Shown here in pieces: positions 1-5,313 of a stretch of 5,313 nt of DNA (the first letter of the stretch is position 1; each line of letters opens with the position of its first letter). Under the pieces are notes generated by a model. It did no database searches, was not told where the DNA came from, and worked only from the letters and a program-made list of their open reading frames with translations. The stretch lies in NCBI GenBank assembly GCA_964387645.1, contig CAYLYM010000170.1, positions 1-5,313 on the forward strand, in the 5' to 3' direction. The stretch is from CAYLYM01 sp964387645. GTDB lineage: Bacteria > Calditrichota > Calditrichia > RBG-13-44-9. A program made the translations under genes and the position numbers.

Positions 1-1779
1 GAAAATATTATTGCCATTATGAAGGCAGGTGCCTTATCGGATTCTATTTCCTTCTCCATTACTGTGAATCATGTAAATCGGCCGCCTGTCCTGACTGACA
101 TTTCAGACCTGATAGTTGATGAAAACAGCTTGTTAAAATTTAGCATTTCAGGATCCGATCCAGATGTGGAGGATGCCGGAAAAATTGTTTTCACCGCTCA
201 AAATTTACCAGAAGGGGCTCGTTTTGATCCAGATTCTTTGATTTTCTCCTGGCGACCAAATTACGATCAGTCAGGAGTTTATTCTGATGTGACATTTGTT
301 GTTACCGATCCATCAGGATTATCCGATCAAAAGACCGTGAAAATTACTGTGAATCATGTGAATCGGCCGCCTGTTTTAGCAGAAGTGCCTGAGTTAGAGA
401 CCGATGAGAATGTATTATTGGAATATCAACTTTCCGGTAATGATCCAGATCGGGAAGATGAGGGTAAGTTAGCTTATTCAGCCACCGGTTTACCAGAAGG
501 CGCCAGTGTTGACCCAAATACCGGACATTTTTCCTGGACGCCCAATTATGAACAATCAGGTAATTACCAGGTAACTTTCTTTGTTAGCGATGGGCAGTTA
601 ACAGATAGTAAATCTACTACTATCGTAGTTCATCATGTGAATCGGCCGCCTGTATTAAATCCACTAACCAATAAAACTATAGATGAAAATCAACTACTCA
701 CGTTCAAAGTAACGGGAAATGATCCCGATAAAGAGGACGCCGGGCAACTTATTTTTGAAGCAAAAAATCTTCCTGAGGGAGCAACATTTGATCCGCAGAC
801 ACAAATCTTTAGCTGGACACCCACTTTTGAACAATCAGGTATGTATAGTAATGTGCTATTCCGAATTAAAGACCCCCAGGGATTAACTGATGAAAAAAAG
901 CTCACCATTACAGTCAATCATGTGAACCGTTCGCCTTCTATTGAGGCAGTTTCACCTATTACTGTGAATGAGATGGAGGTGGTCTCATTTACTCTAGTTG
1001 GAGTCGATCCGGATAAAGAAGATGCCGGTCAGTTAAAGTTTCAGATACTTAATCTGCCAGAAGGAGCTACTCTGAATTCATCTTCAGGTGCCTTTCGATG
1101 GACACCCACTTATGACCAGGCCGGGGAATATGCTTTGAAGGCCCGGGTCGTGGATTCTGGTGGTTTAAGTGCGGAAACAACAATTAATGTTTTGGTTAAC
1201 AATGTCAACCGTCCACCGCGGATCGAACCTTTAGCTACTGTTCAGGGAAAGGAAAATTCCACTGTGACCGTGCAGTTAAAATTCAGTGATCCGGACAAGG
1301 AAGATGAAGGAAAAATAAAAATTTCGGTAACAGGATTACCAGAAGGCGCCACTTTGGATAAGAAAAACGGTATTATCCTCTGGAAACCGAATTACGATCA
1401 GAGCGGCAGCTACACCATTAATTACATTGTTACGGATAATGCAGATGCATCGGCTGAAGGAAGTGTCATATTAAATATTGAGAATGTCAACAGAGCACCC
1501 AAAATCCGGGTTCCCTCCGATCAATCGGTGAAAGAGGGGGAAAATTTAGCATTCAAAGTTACGGCAGAAGATCCTGATAAGGAAGATGTTGGCCAGTTGG
1601 AAATAAACGCTGAAGATTTACCAGAAGGAGCTCATTTTAACAATACTACCGGAGAGTTTTCCTGGACACCTGGTGCTGATCAACAGGGTGAGTATGAGCT
1701 TATTTTTAAGGCAACTGATCCGGGAGGTTTGAGTGACACTCGAACTGTTAAAATTACCGTCATAGATGTCCAGCTTTAA
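1..1779 (+). CDS. Ig/cadherin-like tandem-repeat protein, C-terminal part (5' end outside window)
   Basis: The frame is open from the first base, so the gene starts upstream; the ATG at 19 lies inside a repeat and is not the start. The visible 592 codons hold the last ~22 residues of one domain and then six full domains of 93-99 residues. Each opens with a linker such as NHVNRPPVL, then has an acidic DPDxEDxG loop, an LPEGA(T/S) turn, an FSWTPxxxQSGxY motif and a closing GLSDxxTVKITV strand. This pattern matches the putative-Ig (He_PIG) and cadherin-like repeats of large secreted or surface proteins. The acidic loops could bind calcium, which is inference. Such proteins usually act in adhesion or as spacers between enzymatic domains. 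The chain ends ITVIDVQL straight after the last repeat, with no membrane helix, LPxTG motif or recognisable sorting domain, so any export signal must lie upstream. Partner domains and substrate are unknown. Confidence 0.85.
   Translation, partial: ENIIAIMKAGALSDSISFSITVNHVNRPPVLTDISDLIVDENSLLKFSISGSDPDVEDAGKIVFTAQNLPEGARFDPDSLIFSWRPNYDQSGVYSDVTFVVTDPSGLSDQKTVKITVNHVNRPPVLAEVPELETDENVLLEYQLSGNDPDREDEGKLAYSATGLPEGASVDPNTGHFSWTPNYEQSGNYQVTFFVSDGQLTDSKSTTIVVHHVNRPPVLNPLTNKTIDENQLLTFKVTGNDPDKEDAGQLIFEAKNLPEGATFDPQTQIFSWTPTFEQSGMYSNVLFRIKDPQGLTDEKKLTITVNHVNRSPSIEAVSPITVNEMEVVSFTLVGVDPDKEDAGQLKFQILNLPEGATLNSSSGAFRWTPTYDQAGEYALKARVVDSGGLSAETTINVLVNNVNRPPRIEPLATVQGKENSTVTVQLKFSDPDKEDEGKIKISVTGLPEGATLDKKNGIILWKPNYDQSGSYTINYIVTDNADASAEGSVILNIENVNRAPKIRVPSDQSVKEGENLAFKVTAEDPDKEDVGQLEINAEDLPEGAHFNNTTGEFSWTPGADQQGEYELIFKATDPGGLSDTRTVKITVIDVQL
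67..1776 (+). repeat. Six in-frame tandem domain repeats of about 282 bp
   Basis: Units begin at 67, 352, 631, 916, 1198 and 1480, giving spacings of 285, 279, 285, 282 and 282 bases, all multiples of three. The first three linkers are nearly identical in DNA (AATCATGT, then AATCGGCCGCCTGT), while units 4-6 diverge (VNRSP, VNRPPR, VNRAP). Differing similarity suggests stepwise duplication, with the upstream units the most recent or the most homogenised. The sequence just before 67 reads as the tail of a further unit. Confidence 0.85.
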
Positions 1780-1823
1780 CAGGTTAAACGCAACAGGATG
1801 AAAATAAGTAATTTTTACACCTT

Positions 1824-1858
1824 AATATTTTTTCTTGATTTTTAATTTTAAAAATATT
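1824..1858. terminator. Weak AT-only inverted repeat between convergent genes
   Basis: AATATTTTT at 1824-1832 is complementary to AAAAATATT at 1850-1858, with 17 bases between. It lies between the stop of the repeat-protein gene and the stop of the convergent membrane-protein gene, where a bidirectional terminator is expected. The stem has no GC pairs, so it may simply be AT-rich sequence. Confidence 0.25.
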
Positions 1859-1884
1859 GTCTCGGTAATCCCATATTTTCGATG

Positions 1885-2718
1885 TCAGGATAATTTCAAG
1901 AAATGCCGGGCGGTTTCCCACATCACAAATATTTCCACGGCAAAAGGTAGAAAACCAAGATAACCAACTACTGGCATTTCAAAAATTTTAATATGTCCAA
2001 AAATCGGGACGATGTAGATCCATTTGACAATTGCCCAGTAATTCCAGAATTCCCATAATATCCCAGCGATGGCTCCGGCGACAAACAAACGAATTAATCG
2101 GGTGAGATAGCCCCGACTCCAATCTTTCCAGATTGATTCCCTCCTCCAGGATAAATTCAATGGATCTAAAAAAAATATCATACCCAACCAAACCGGTGCT
2201 GCCATGTAAGTTGCTGTTTTTTTAGAGACAATGAAGGGTAATATTATGCAAGCCAGGCCGAAGACAAAACTGCACGTGAGCAAAGTACCAGTCAGTTTAA
2301 TTGGCTTTACCTTCACTTCTCCTGGAAAATTGAGGTTTATAAGAAGTTTATAAATCTCATAAACACCCGGCCAGATGGTGGCAAAGGCCCAGAAATAACC
2401 AAAGTAACGGATAAAACGATTTTCCGGTAGTCCGATGTAATGCCAGTTTTGTATGAAAAGATTGTAAAATTCAAAAACATACCAGAAAAGAATGGAAAAA
2501 GGTAACATCCAGAAGAACTCTTTGCGACGGTTCATTATCAAAGAATTGCCCGAAAGTCTGTAATTCCAGGCGTCCAAAAATAAAATAAGTCCTGTCCAGC
2601 AAACAGGCGTCATAAAAATCCCAAAAAATTTCATTTTCAGAATCAGGCCTATCTCAGCAACCAGAATAAATGCCAACCCAATGATACCATAAGGGGGAAA
2701 TCTTTTATTTGTGACCAT
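1885..2718 (-). CDS. Polytopic membrane protein with internal duplication, function unknown
   Basis: This is an intact 277-residue protein. A TAA lies in frame two codons upstream of the ATG, so this is the earliest possible start; no convincing Shine-Dalgarno sequence precedes it. About eight hydrophobic segments are visible, near residues 9-27, 33-50, 69-89, 103-124, 143-164, 170-188, 207-228 and 245-266. The two halves repeat at an offset of 136-141 residues: PVCWTGLILFLD (38-49) matches PVWLGMIFFLD (175-185); EFYN (83-86) matches EFWN (223-226); W92/Y94/P98 match W233/Y235/P238; and P117-E121 matches P258-E262. The paired acidic residues D49/D185, E83/E223 and E121/E262 fall within or at the edges of hydrophobic segments, so they could line a channel or active site; this is inference. 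I do not recognise a named family. It converges on the repeat-protein gene and shows no operon partner. A soluble function is unlikely. Confidence 0.85.
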   Translation of the reverse strand: MVTNKRFPPYGIIGLAFILVAEIGLILKMKFFGIFMTPVCWTGLILFLDAWNYRLSGNSLIMNRRKEFFWMLPFSILFWYVFEFYNLFIQNWHYIGLPENRFIRYFGYFWAFATIWPGVYEIYKLLINLNFPGEVKVKPIKLTGTLLTCSFVFGLACIILPFIVSKKTATYMAAPVWLGMIFFLDPLNLSWRRESIWKDWSRGYLTRLIRLFVAGAIAGILWEFWNYWAIVKWIYIVPIFGHIKIFEMPVVGYLGFLPFAVEIFVMWETARHFLKLS

Positions 2719-2800
2719 TTTTTACTCAATTTTACTTTGATTTAACTTTTATTAATATAAAGATAAAATAGAAAAACATCAATATATGGCAAACCTCTAA

Positions 2801-2827
2801 AAAATAGTTTTAATTAGTTTTTGTCAA
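2801..2827 (-). promoter_or_regulatory. Possible promoter of the minus-strand membrane-protein gene
   Basis: On the minus strand a perfect TTGACA (2827-2822) lies about 100 bases before the ATG at 2718. The best -10-like hexamer, TATTTT at 2806-2801, is only 15 bases further on, a short spacing. The AT-rich leader contains other TA-rich alternatives. The call rests mainly on the -35 match. Confidence 0.25.
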
Positions 2828-2899
2828 ATAAAGTAAATTCAATTTGTATCTTTAAAATAAAAGAATTTTTCGGATATGATTTCAATTTTCATTGAATGT

Positions 2900-3239
2900 T
2901 TATCCCCATTCCTCGGCCAATTCATTAGGAAATTCAATTTTCATCCTAAGCAAGGCGGTTGAAAGAATTTTACCCTGGGCATCATGTCGTAGTGTCGGTG
3001 TAATGGACCCACTCAAAGCATTATGCAATAAAAAATTAAAAGCACAAATATTTTATAACTCAAACCTTTCTATTTTCCTAGACAAATACCTGCCAAATGC
3101 TTTTTAATACGTTCCCGGATTAAATATTCTCTTAGAAAAGGATAATATTCCTCTTTCTTGTATGCAATACCCCCATGTTGGCAGTATCACTTTTATTTCC
3201 TGACCTGGTATGGGCCAGTTTTAACAATGTAATTTTCAC
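2900..3239 (-). pseudogene. AtuA-like small protein (ferredoxin-fold domain), frameshifted remnant
   Basis: Reading the minus strand from a GTG at 3239 gives VKITLLKLAHTRSGNKSD then TANMGV. This matches the conserved start of the small AtuA-associated domain (consensus roughly LAHARSGDKGDTANIGV). A one-base loss after MGV shifts the frame; the next frame gives IAYKKEEYYPFLREYL and then IRERIKKHLAG. A second frameshift near the LGK codons, with a TAG, is followed by IERFEL, a TAA, and FNFLLHNALSG. The rest reads TPTLRHDAQGKILSTALLRM and EFPNELAEEWG to a TAA at 2902-2900. All these blocks fall in the family's normal order over about 113 codons, so the gene is nearly full length but broken by two frameshifts and at least one stop. 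The family partners the large AtuA protein linked to acyclic-terpene and branched acyl-CoA catabolism; its exact reaction is not established. Family recognition is from memory, not a search. Confidence 0.8.
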
Positions 3240-3430
3240 TTGATTAGCCTCTCTTTTTCATCAATTTGTTCTTTGATATCATTACCATTTCGCATAACGA
3301 ACATAGTTATTTCTGTCAAATAGTTCATCACCATACAACCGATAGGTCCTTTTCGAATTTGATCTATGAGTGCATCCAGTCGATCGCTTCAAAAACCATG
3401 GCAGGAAGCAATTCATATCATAGGTTTCAT
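3236..3430 (-). pseudogene. AtuA-family large protein remnant: both ends kept, middle deleted
   Basis: On the minus strand an ATG at 3430, preceded by AAGGGA five bases upstream, opens a 65-codon frame: MKPMI, stop, IASCHGF, stop, SDRLDALIDQIRKGP and MNYLTEITMFVM. This matches the start of AtuA-family (DUF1446) proteins, which typically read like RIASGQGFWGDRLDA, then a GP-containing turn and a DYLAEITM-like block. The first stop replaces an expected Arg and the second an expected Trp. The family is normally several hundred residues long, but here the frame passes directly to RNGNDIKEQIDEKERLIK and a TGA at 3238-3236. That TGA overlaps the GTG of the small gene by four bases (GTGA), the usual coupling of the pair. 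I infer that most of the gene was deleted internally while its 5' end and its coupled 3' end survived. The C-terminal assignment rests on the overlap, not on recognised motifs. Confidence 0.7.
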
Positions 3431-3498
3431 AATCTTCCCTTTTTTATTTCAGACCAATTTTCATATAATTTTATTCTTTTTGAATACCAATTAGCATT
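3431..3498 (-). pseudogene. Possible alanine dehydrogenase N-terminal fragment
   Basis: The minus strand from the ATG at 3498 reads MLIGIQKE and then, after allowing one missing base, IKLYEN. Alanine dehydrogenases and the related transhydrogenase domain begin like MIIGVPKEIKxxENRV. The match is about 14 residues long and needs a frameshift, so it could be chance. Nothing recognisable follows before the AtuA-type start at 3430. Confidence 0.22.
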
Positions 3499-3752
3499 TT
3501 ATATTTACATTTGTGCTGTATAGTAGAATACTCACAGAAAAAAGTAGCTATTTTTGTAATGTTTTAATTTAATATTTTTCATTAATTTTGAATTGCAGAT
3601 ATCAAAATGATAGAATTCTTCTTTGGATTCATCAAGATAAGATTGACTAAATAAATAATTTTTAGCTAAATACTACACCTTGGATTTAGAAAGCATTAAA
3701 TATTATAATAAAATGTATTGTTATTCATCTTCAAAATGCAAATGAATAAAAA
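3499..3752. other. AT-rich spacer without a recognisable gene
   Basis: No intact gene is visible. On the minus strand a stretch of about 46 codons (3672-3532) stays open to a TGA, reading YLDESKEEFYHFDICNSK in its middle. It has no start codon at its head and I do not recognise it; it could be another decayed gene. The plus-strand open stretch at 3266-3523 is the reverse face of the AtuA remnants and spacer and is not a gene. Confidence 0.5.
3588..3616 (+). promoter_or_regulatory. Possible sigma70-like promoter upstream of the permease-like gene
   Basis: TTGAAT (3588-3593) and TAGAAT (3611-3616) are separated by 17 bases, the optimal spacing, with 4/6 and 5/6 matches to consensus. The site is about 137 bases from the ATG at 3753. 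Such matches are common in AT-rich DNA. Confidence 0.2.
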
Positions 3753-4460
3753 ATGTTATTAAAATCTTATTTTTCTTTTTTTTTCAAAAATTATTTTCGT
3801 AGTCATCGTTATTTAAGGGAAATTTTACTCACTATCATATTTAACGTTTTTTTTTGGGGATTTCTTTACAGTGATAAACCGGAAGATACCATCTGGACCG
3901 TTTTTGGGGTTTTTGGATTACTTTTGACCATGGTCACAGTGCCATCTGTATTTTATCTGGAAAAAAAGAATTCTGTGTATTTTACCCTGGTGAGAAAATC
4001 TGGACGCCGTAACTTTTTCTTTTCAAAAATCCTGTTGATTTTTATTATTGACTTTATTCTGTTGGCTGTCTTTACGTTGCTTTATGGGCTACGTTTTTTA
4101 AATGCCCAATACTTTCTGCTTCTCACTCCACGCTTATTGTTGATATCTATTTTACTGATACTCTCGATTTTGATACTTTCACTGTCTTTTTCTTACAAAC
4201 CCTGGATTGTCTGGTTAATTATATTTCTGATTGTCTTTGGAGGAATCTTGAATAAAGCGGCGCTTCTTCCTTTAGAATCGCTTAAAGAATTTTATAAACT
4301 CATTGCCTTTTTTCTTCCTCCTTTTCTGGAAATTATTTACACAGCTGTTACCTTGGATTTCAATGTATGGCACACGATTTTTATCATTGTGGCTCTGATT
4401 CATATAATCTTTTACCTATTCTTAAATGAATGGTTGATTCAACGCAAGGATTTTATTTGA
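3753..4460 (+). CDS. ABC-2-type permease-like integral membrane protein
   Basis: This is an intact 235-residue, very hydrophobic protein. A TAA two codons upstream in the same frame makes this ATG the earliest start; no Shine-Dalgarno sequence is evident. Six or seven membrane spans are visible near residues 23-40, 47-69, 92-112, 120-148, 152-170, 180-203 and 208-228, with a basic N-terminal tail (FFKNYFRSHRYLRE) and the basic C-terminal end QRKDFI. Between spans 2 and 3 a cytosolic-looking loop reads YFTLVRKSGRRNFFFSKIL. This resembles the LxRxxSRxxxxLxK segment that precedes span 3 in many ABC-2 export permeases and probably contacts the ATPase. Length and span number fit a small ABC-2 permease, but no ATPase gene lies beside it, so a working transporter would need one encoded elsewhere. 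Substrate is unknown. Poly-T runs near the 5' end (3771-3785) could be indel-prone. It is flanked on both sides by decayed catabolic genes while itself uninterrupted. Confidence 0.7.
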   Translation: MLLKSYFSFFFKNYFRSHRYLREILLTIIFNVFFWGFLYSDKPEDTIWTVFGVFGLLLTMVTVPSVFYLEKKNSVYFTLVRKSGRRNFFFSKILLIFIIDFILLAVFTLLYGLRFLNAQYFLLLTPRLLLISILLILSILILSLSFSYKPWIVWLIIFLIVFGGILNKAALLPLESLKEFYKLIAFFLPPFLEIIYTAVTLDFNVWHTIFIIVALIHIIFYLFLNEWLIQRKDFI

Positions 4461-4535
4461 AAAAATAAATAAGAATAAAACCAGTTGTACGCAATTAAAA
4501 TATATGTTTGTTCAAAAATACCTTCTTCCCACTAA

Positions 4536-4686
4536 GTGTCTGAAACTCCCATGGAAGATGACCTAAGCTATGAACGCAAGCTCTGTTACTTCCCTGGGTC
4601 GAATTAAATAATTTTTATCTCCCTGTGACGAGAACCAGAATGACAATTGCAATAAATACATAGAGTTAGAGGATTTTTGCAAATAG
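4536..4686 (+). pseudogene. Enoyl-CoA hydratase/isomerase (crotonase) C-terminal remnant
   Basis: The plus strand from 4536 reads VSETPMEDDLSYERKLCYF and then PGS and a TAA. Crotonases have near their C-terminus a block of the form ETPLEDGLKYERxLFYxLF, followed by TEDQKEGMxAFIEKRKPxFxGK. After the TAA and a frame change, 4627-4686 reads DENQNDNCNKYIELEDFCK and a TAG, which fits that tail loosely (E, Q, acidic residue, aromatic-IE, F, K). The catalytic N-terminal and middle parts are absent; the intact permease-like gene ends just 75 bases upstream. The position ahead of an acyl-CoA dehydrogenase remnant on the same strand fits a former beta-oxidation-type operon. The first block is a good match; the second is weak. 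Confidence 0.5.
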
Positions 4687-4817
4687 ATTATGCACATTGC
4701 GTTAATATAAATTTTAAAAATACCCGTTTAGAAGGTTCCGATGTCTGAGTAATAAATAAAAATTTGCACAGAAGTAAGTATAAAAGTTTAATGAATATCT
4801 ATATGTAATATGTAGTA

Positions 4818-4846
4818 AATAGTTATAAAATTCATTTAAAACTATT
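4818..4846. promoter_or_regulatory. 29-bp imperfect palindrome upstream of the acyl-CoA dehydrogenase remnant
   Basis: AATAGTT (4818-4824) pairs with AACTATT (4840-4846), and TAAA (4826-4829) with TTTA (4835-4838), leaving one A/A mismatch and a five-base centre at 4830-4834. It ends 25 bases before the former start at 4872, where a repressor operator could sit. TetR-type regulators commonly control such catabolic genes through palindromes of this size. No regulator gene is present, and AT-rich sequence yields palindromes by chance. Confidence 0.3.
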
Positions 4847-4871
4847 AAATAAAAGTAAAGAAGGGAAAAAG

Positions 4872-5313
4872 ATAGATTTTCAACTCATAGGGAGTAGCTT
4901 TCCATTAAAAAAATGGTAAGAGAATTTGCCGAAAAGAAAATTGCTTCGCATTTAATGGAGTGGGATGAAAAGAAAGATTTTCCTATAAATGTGATCAATA
5001 AATTAGGGGAATTGTGATTATTGGGAATTATTTATTCAGAAACTTTTGGTAGTGCAGGGATGGGTTACATTGAATACGAATTTATTGTAGAAGAGATTTC
5101 TGCAGTGGATCCATCCATCGGATTAATCGTAACAGCCTATAATGCTCTGGTGACCTGGTATATCTACCAGTTTGCCGATGAAAATCAAAGGAAAAAATAT
5201 ATCCTGCGTTTGGTAATCGGTACAACCCTGTCCACCTGAGCGTTAACTGAACTGGAATGTGGATATTATGACAAACGATCCCACCGTCAAACCTATGACC
5301 TGATTTACCATGA
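4872..5313 (+). pseudogene. Acyl-CoA dehydrogenase, decayed N-terminal half (runs off window)
   Basis: Acyl-CoA dehydrogenases are FAD enzymes that introduce the alpha-beta double bond in acyl-CoA. The remnant starts at 4872 with ATA where ATG is expected, five bases after AAGGGA. It reads IDFQL, then after a one-base loss and a TAG continues LSIKKMVREFAEKKIAS, MEWDEKKDFPINVINKLGEL, a TGA at a usual Gly position, LLGIIYSETFGSAGMGYIEY, VEEISAVDPSIGL, IYQFADENQRKKYILRL, a TGA at a usual Trp position, and ALTE (5240-5251). ALTE opens the family signature ALTEPGSGSD, but the rest is degraded (LECGYYD). A frameshift then leads to TNDPTVK and an F that fit the usual TKTTAVKDGDHF region up to the window end. 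Blocks are in family order and spacing over about 145 codons. The catalytic Glu and C-terminal domain would lie beyond the window. At least four stops, two frameshifts and a lost start make a functional product implausible. Confidence 0.88.

Noticed and set aside
690..917. A 75-codon minus-strand open frame inside the repeat-protein gene
   Set aside because: It is antisense to well-conserved repeat domains and has no recognisable motif; it is a shadow of the real gene.
1988..2191. A 67-codon minus-strand open frame
   Set aside because: It overlaps the 277-residue membrane-protein gene on the same strand in another frame and has no supporting motif.
1885..2718. Membrane lycopene cyclase (CrtYcd-like), which also has repeated halves
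   Set aside because: The recurring motifs here (FLDxxN, EF(Y/W)N, PxxxE) are not ones I can match to that family, and no carotenoid genes are nearby.
2892..3107. A 71-codon plus-strand open frame
   Set aside because: It is the reverse face of the small AtuA-like remnant; the minus strand carries the recognisable protein signal.
3266..3523. An 85-codon plus-strand open frame
   Set aside because: It is antisense to the AtuA-type N-terminal remnant and adjacent AT-rich spacer, with no motif of its own.
4461..4870. Insertion-sequence or transposase remnant
   Set aside because: No terminal inverted repeats, target duplication or transposase motif is visible; the only protein-like signal is the crotonase tail.
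5021..5239. A separate 72-residue protein
   Set aside because: It is an internal piece of the acyl-CoA dehydrogenase remnant between two premature stops, and its ATG-like start lacks family support.
3236..5313. TGA recoding (as Trp or Gly) instead of pseudogenes
   Set aside because: TGA falls at expected Trp, Gly and Arg positions alike, TAG and TAA stops and frameshifts are also present, and the intact genes use TGG for Trp and TGA as a terminal stop.

Overview
The window is AT-rich and gene-sparse. It has three open genes and a right half filled with decayed metabolic genes. The organism cannot be fixed from the sequence. Tandem VNRPP-type Ig/cadherin-like repeats beside AtuA-type and acyl-CoA catabolism genes would fit an uncultivated bacterium of the FCB group or a similar environmental phylum. 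That placement is inference with low confidence. The intact genes use TGG for Trp and stop at TAA or TGA, so a standard bacterial code is assumed.

Layout. (1) Bases 1-1779, plus strand: the 3' part of a large repeat protein, six full Ig/cadherin-like domains plus the end of a seventh, stopping right after the last domain. (2) Bases 1885-2718, minus strand and convergent: an intact polytopic membrane protein of unknown function that is clearly an internal duplication. (3) Bases 2900-3430, minus strand: remnants of a translationally coupled pair, a large AtuA-family protein reduced to its two ends and its small AtuA-like partner. Both carry stops or frameshifts. A faint trace of an alanine dehydrogenase N-terminus may precede them. 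(4) Bases 3753-4460, plus strand: an intact hydrophobic protein resembling an ABC-2 permease, with no ATPase beside it. (5) Bases 4536-4686, plus strand: probable C-terminal remnant of an enoyl-CoA hydratase (crotonase). (6) Base 4872 to the window end, plus strand: a decayed acyl-CoA dehydrogenase with a lost start codon, several stops and frameshifts.

Together, AtuA large and small subunits, crotonase and acyl-CoA dehydrogenase look like the ruins of a branched-chain acyl-CoA or acyclic-terpenoid-type catabolic locus, with an intact membrane-protein gene standing between its two divergent halves. The most informative results are this fossil locus, which ordinary ORF calling misses, and the duplicated architecture of the 277-residue membrane protein. 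No RNA gene, CRISPR array, insertion sequence or integrase was seen.
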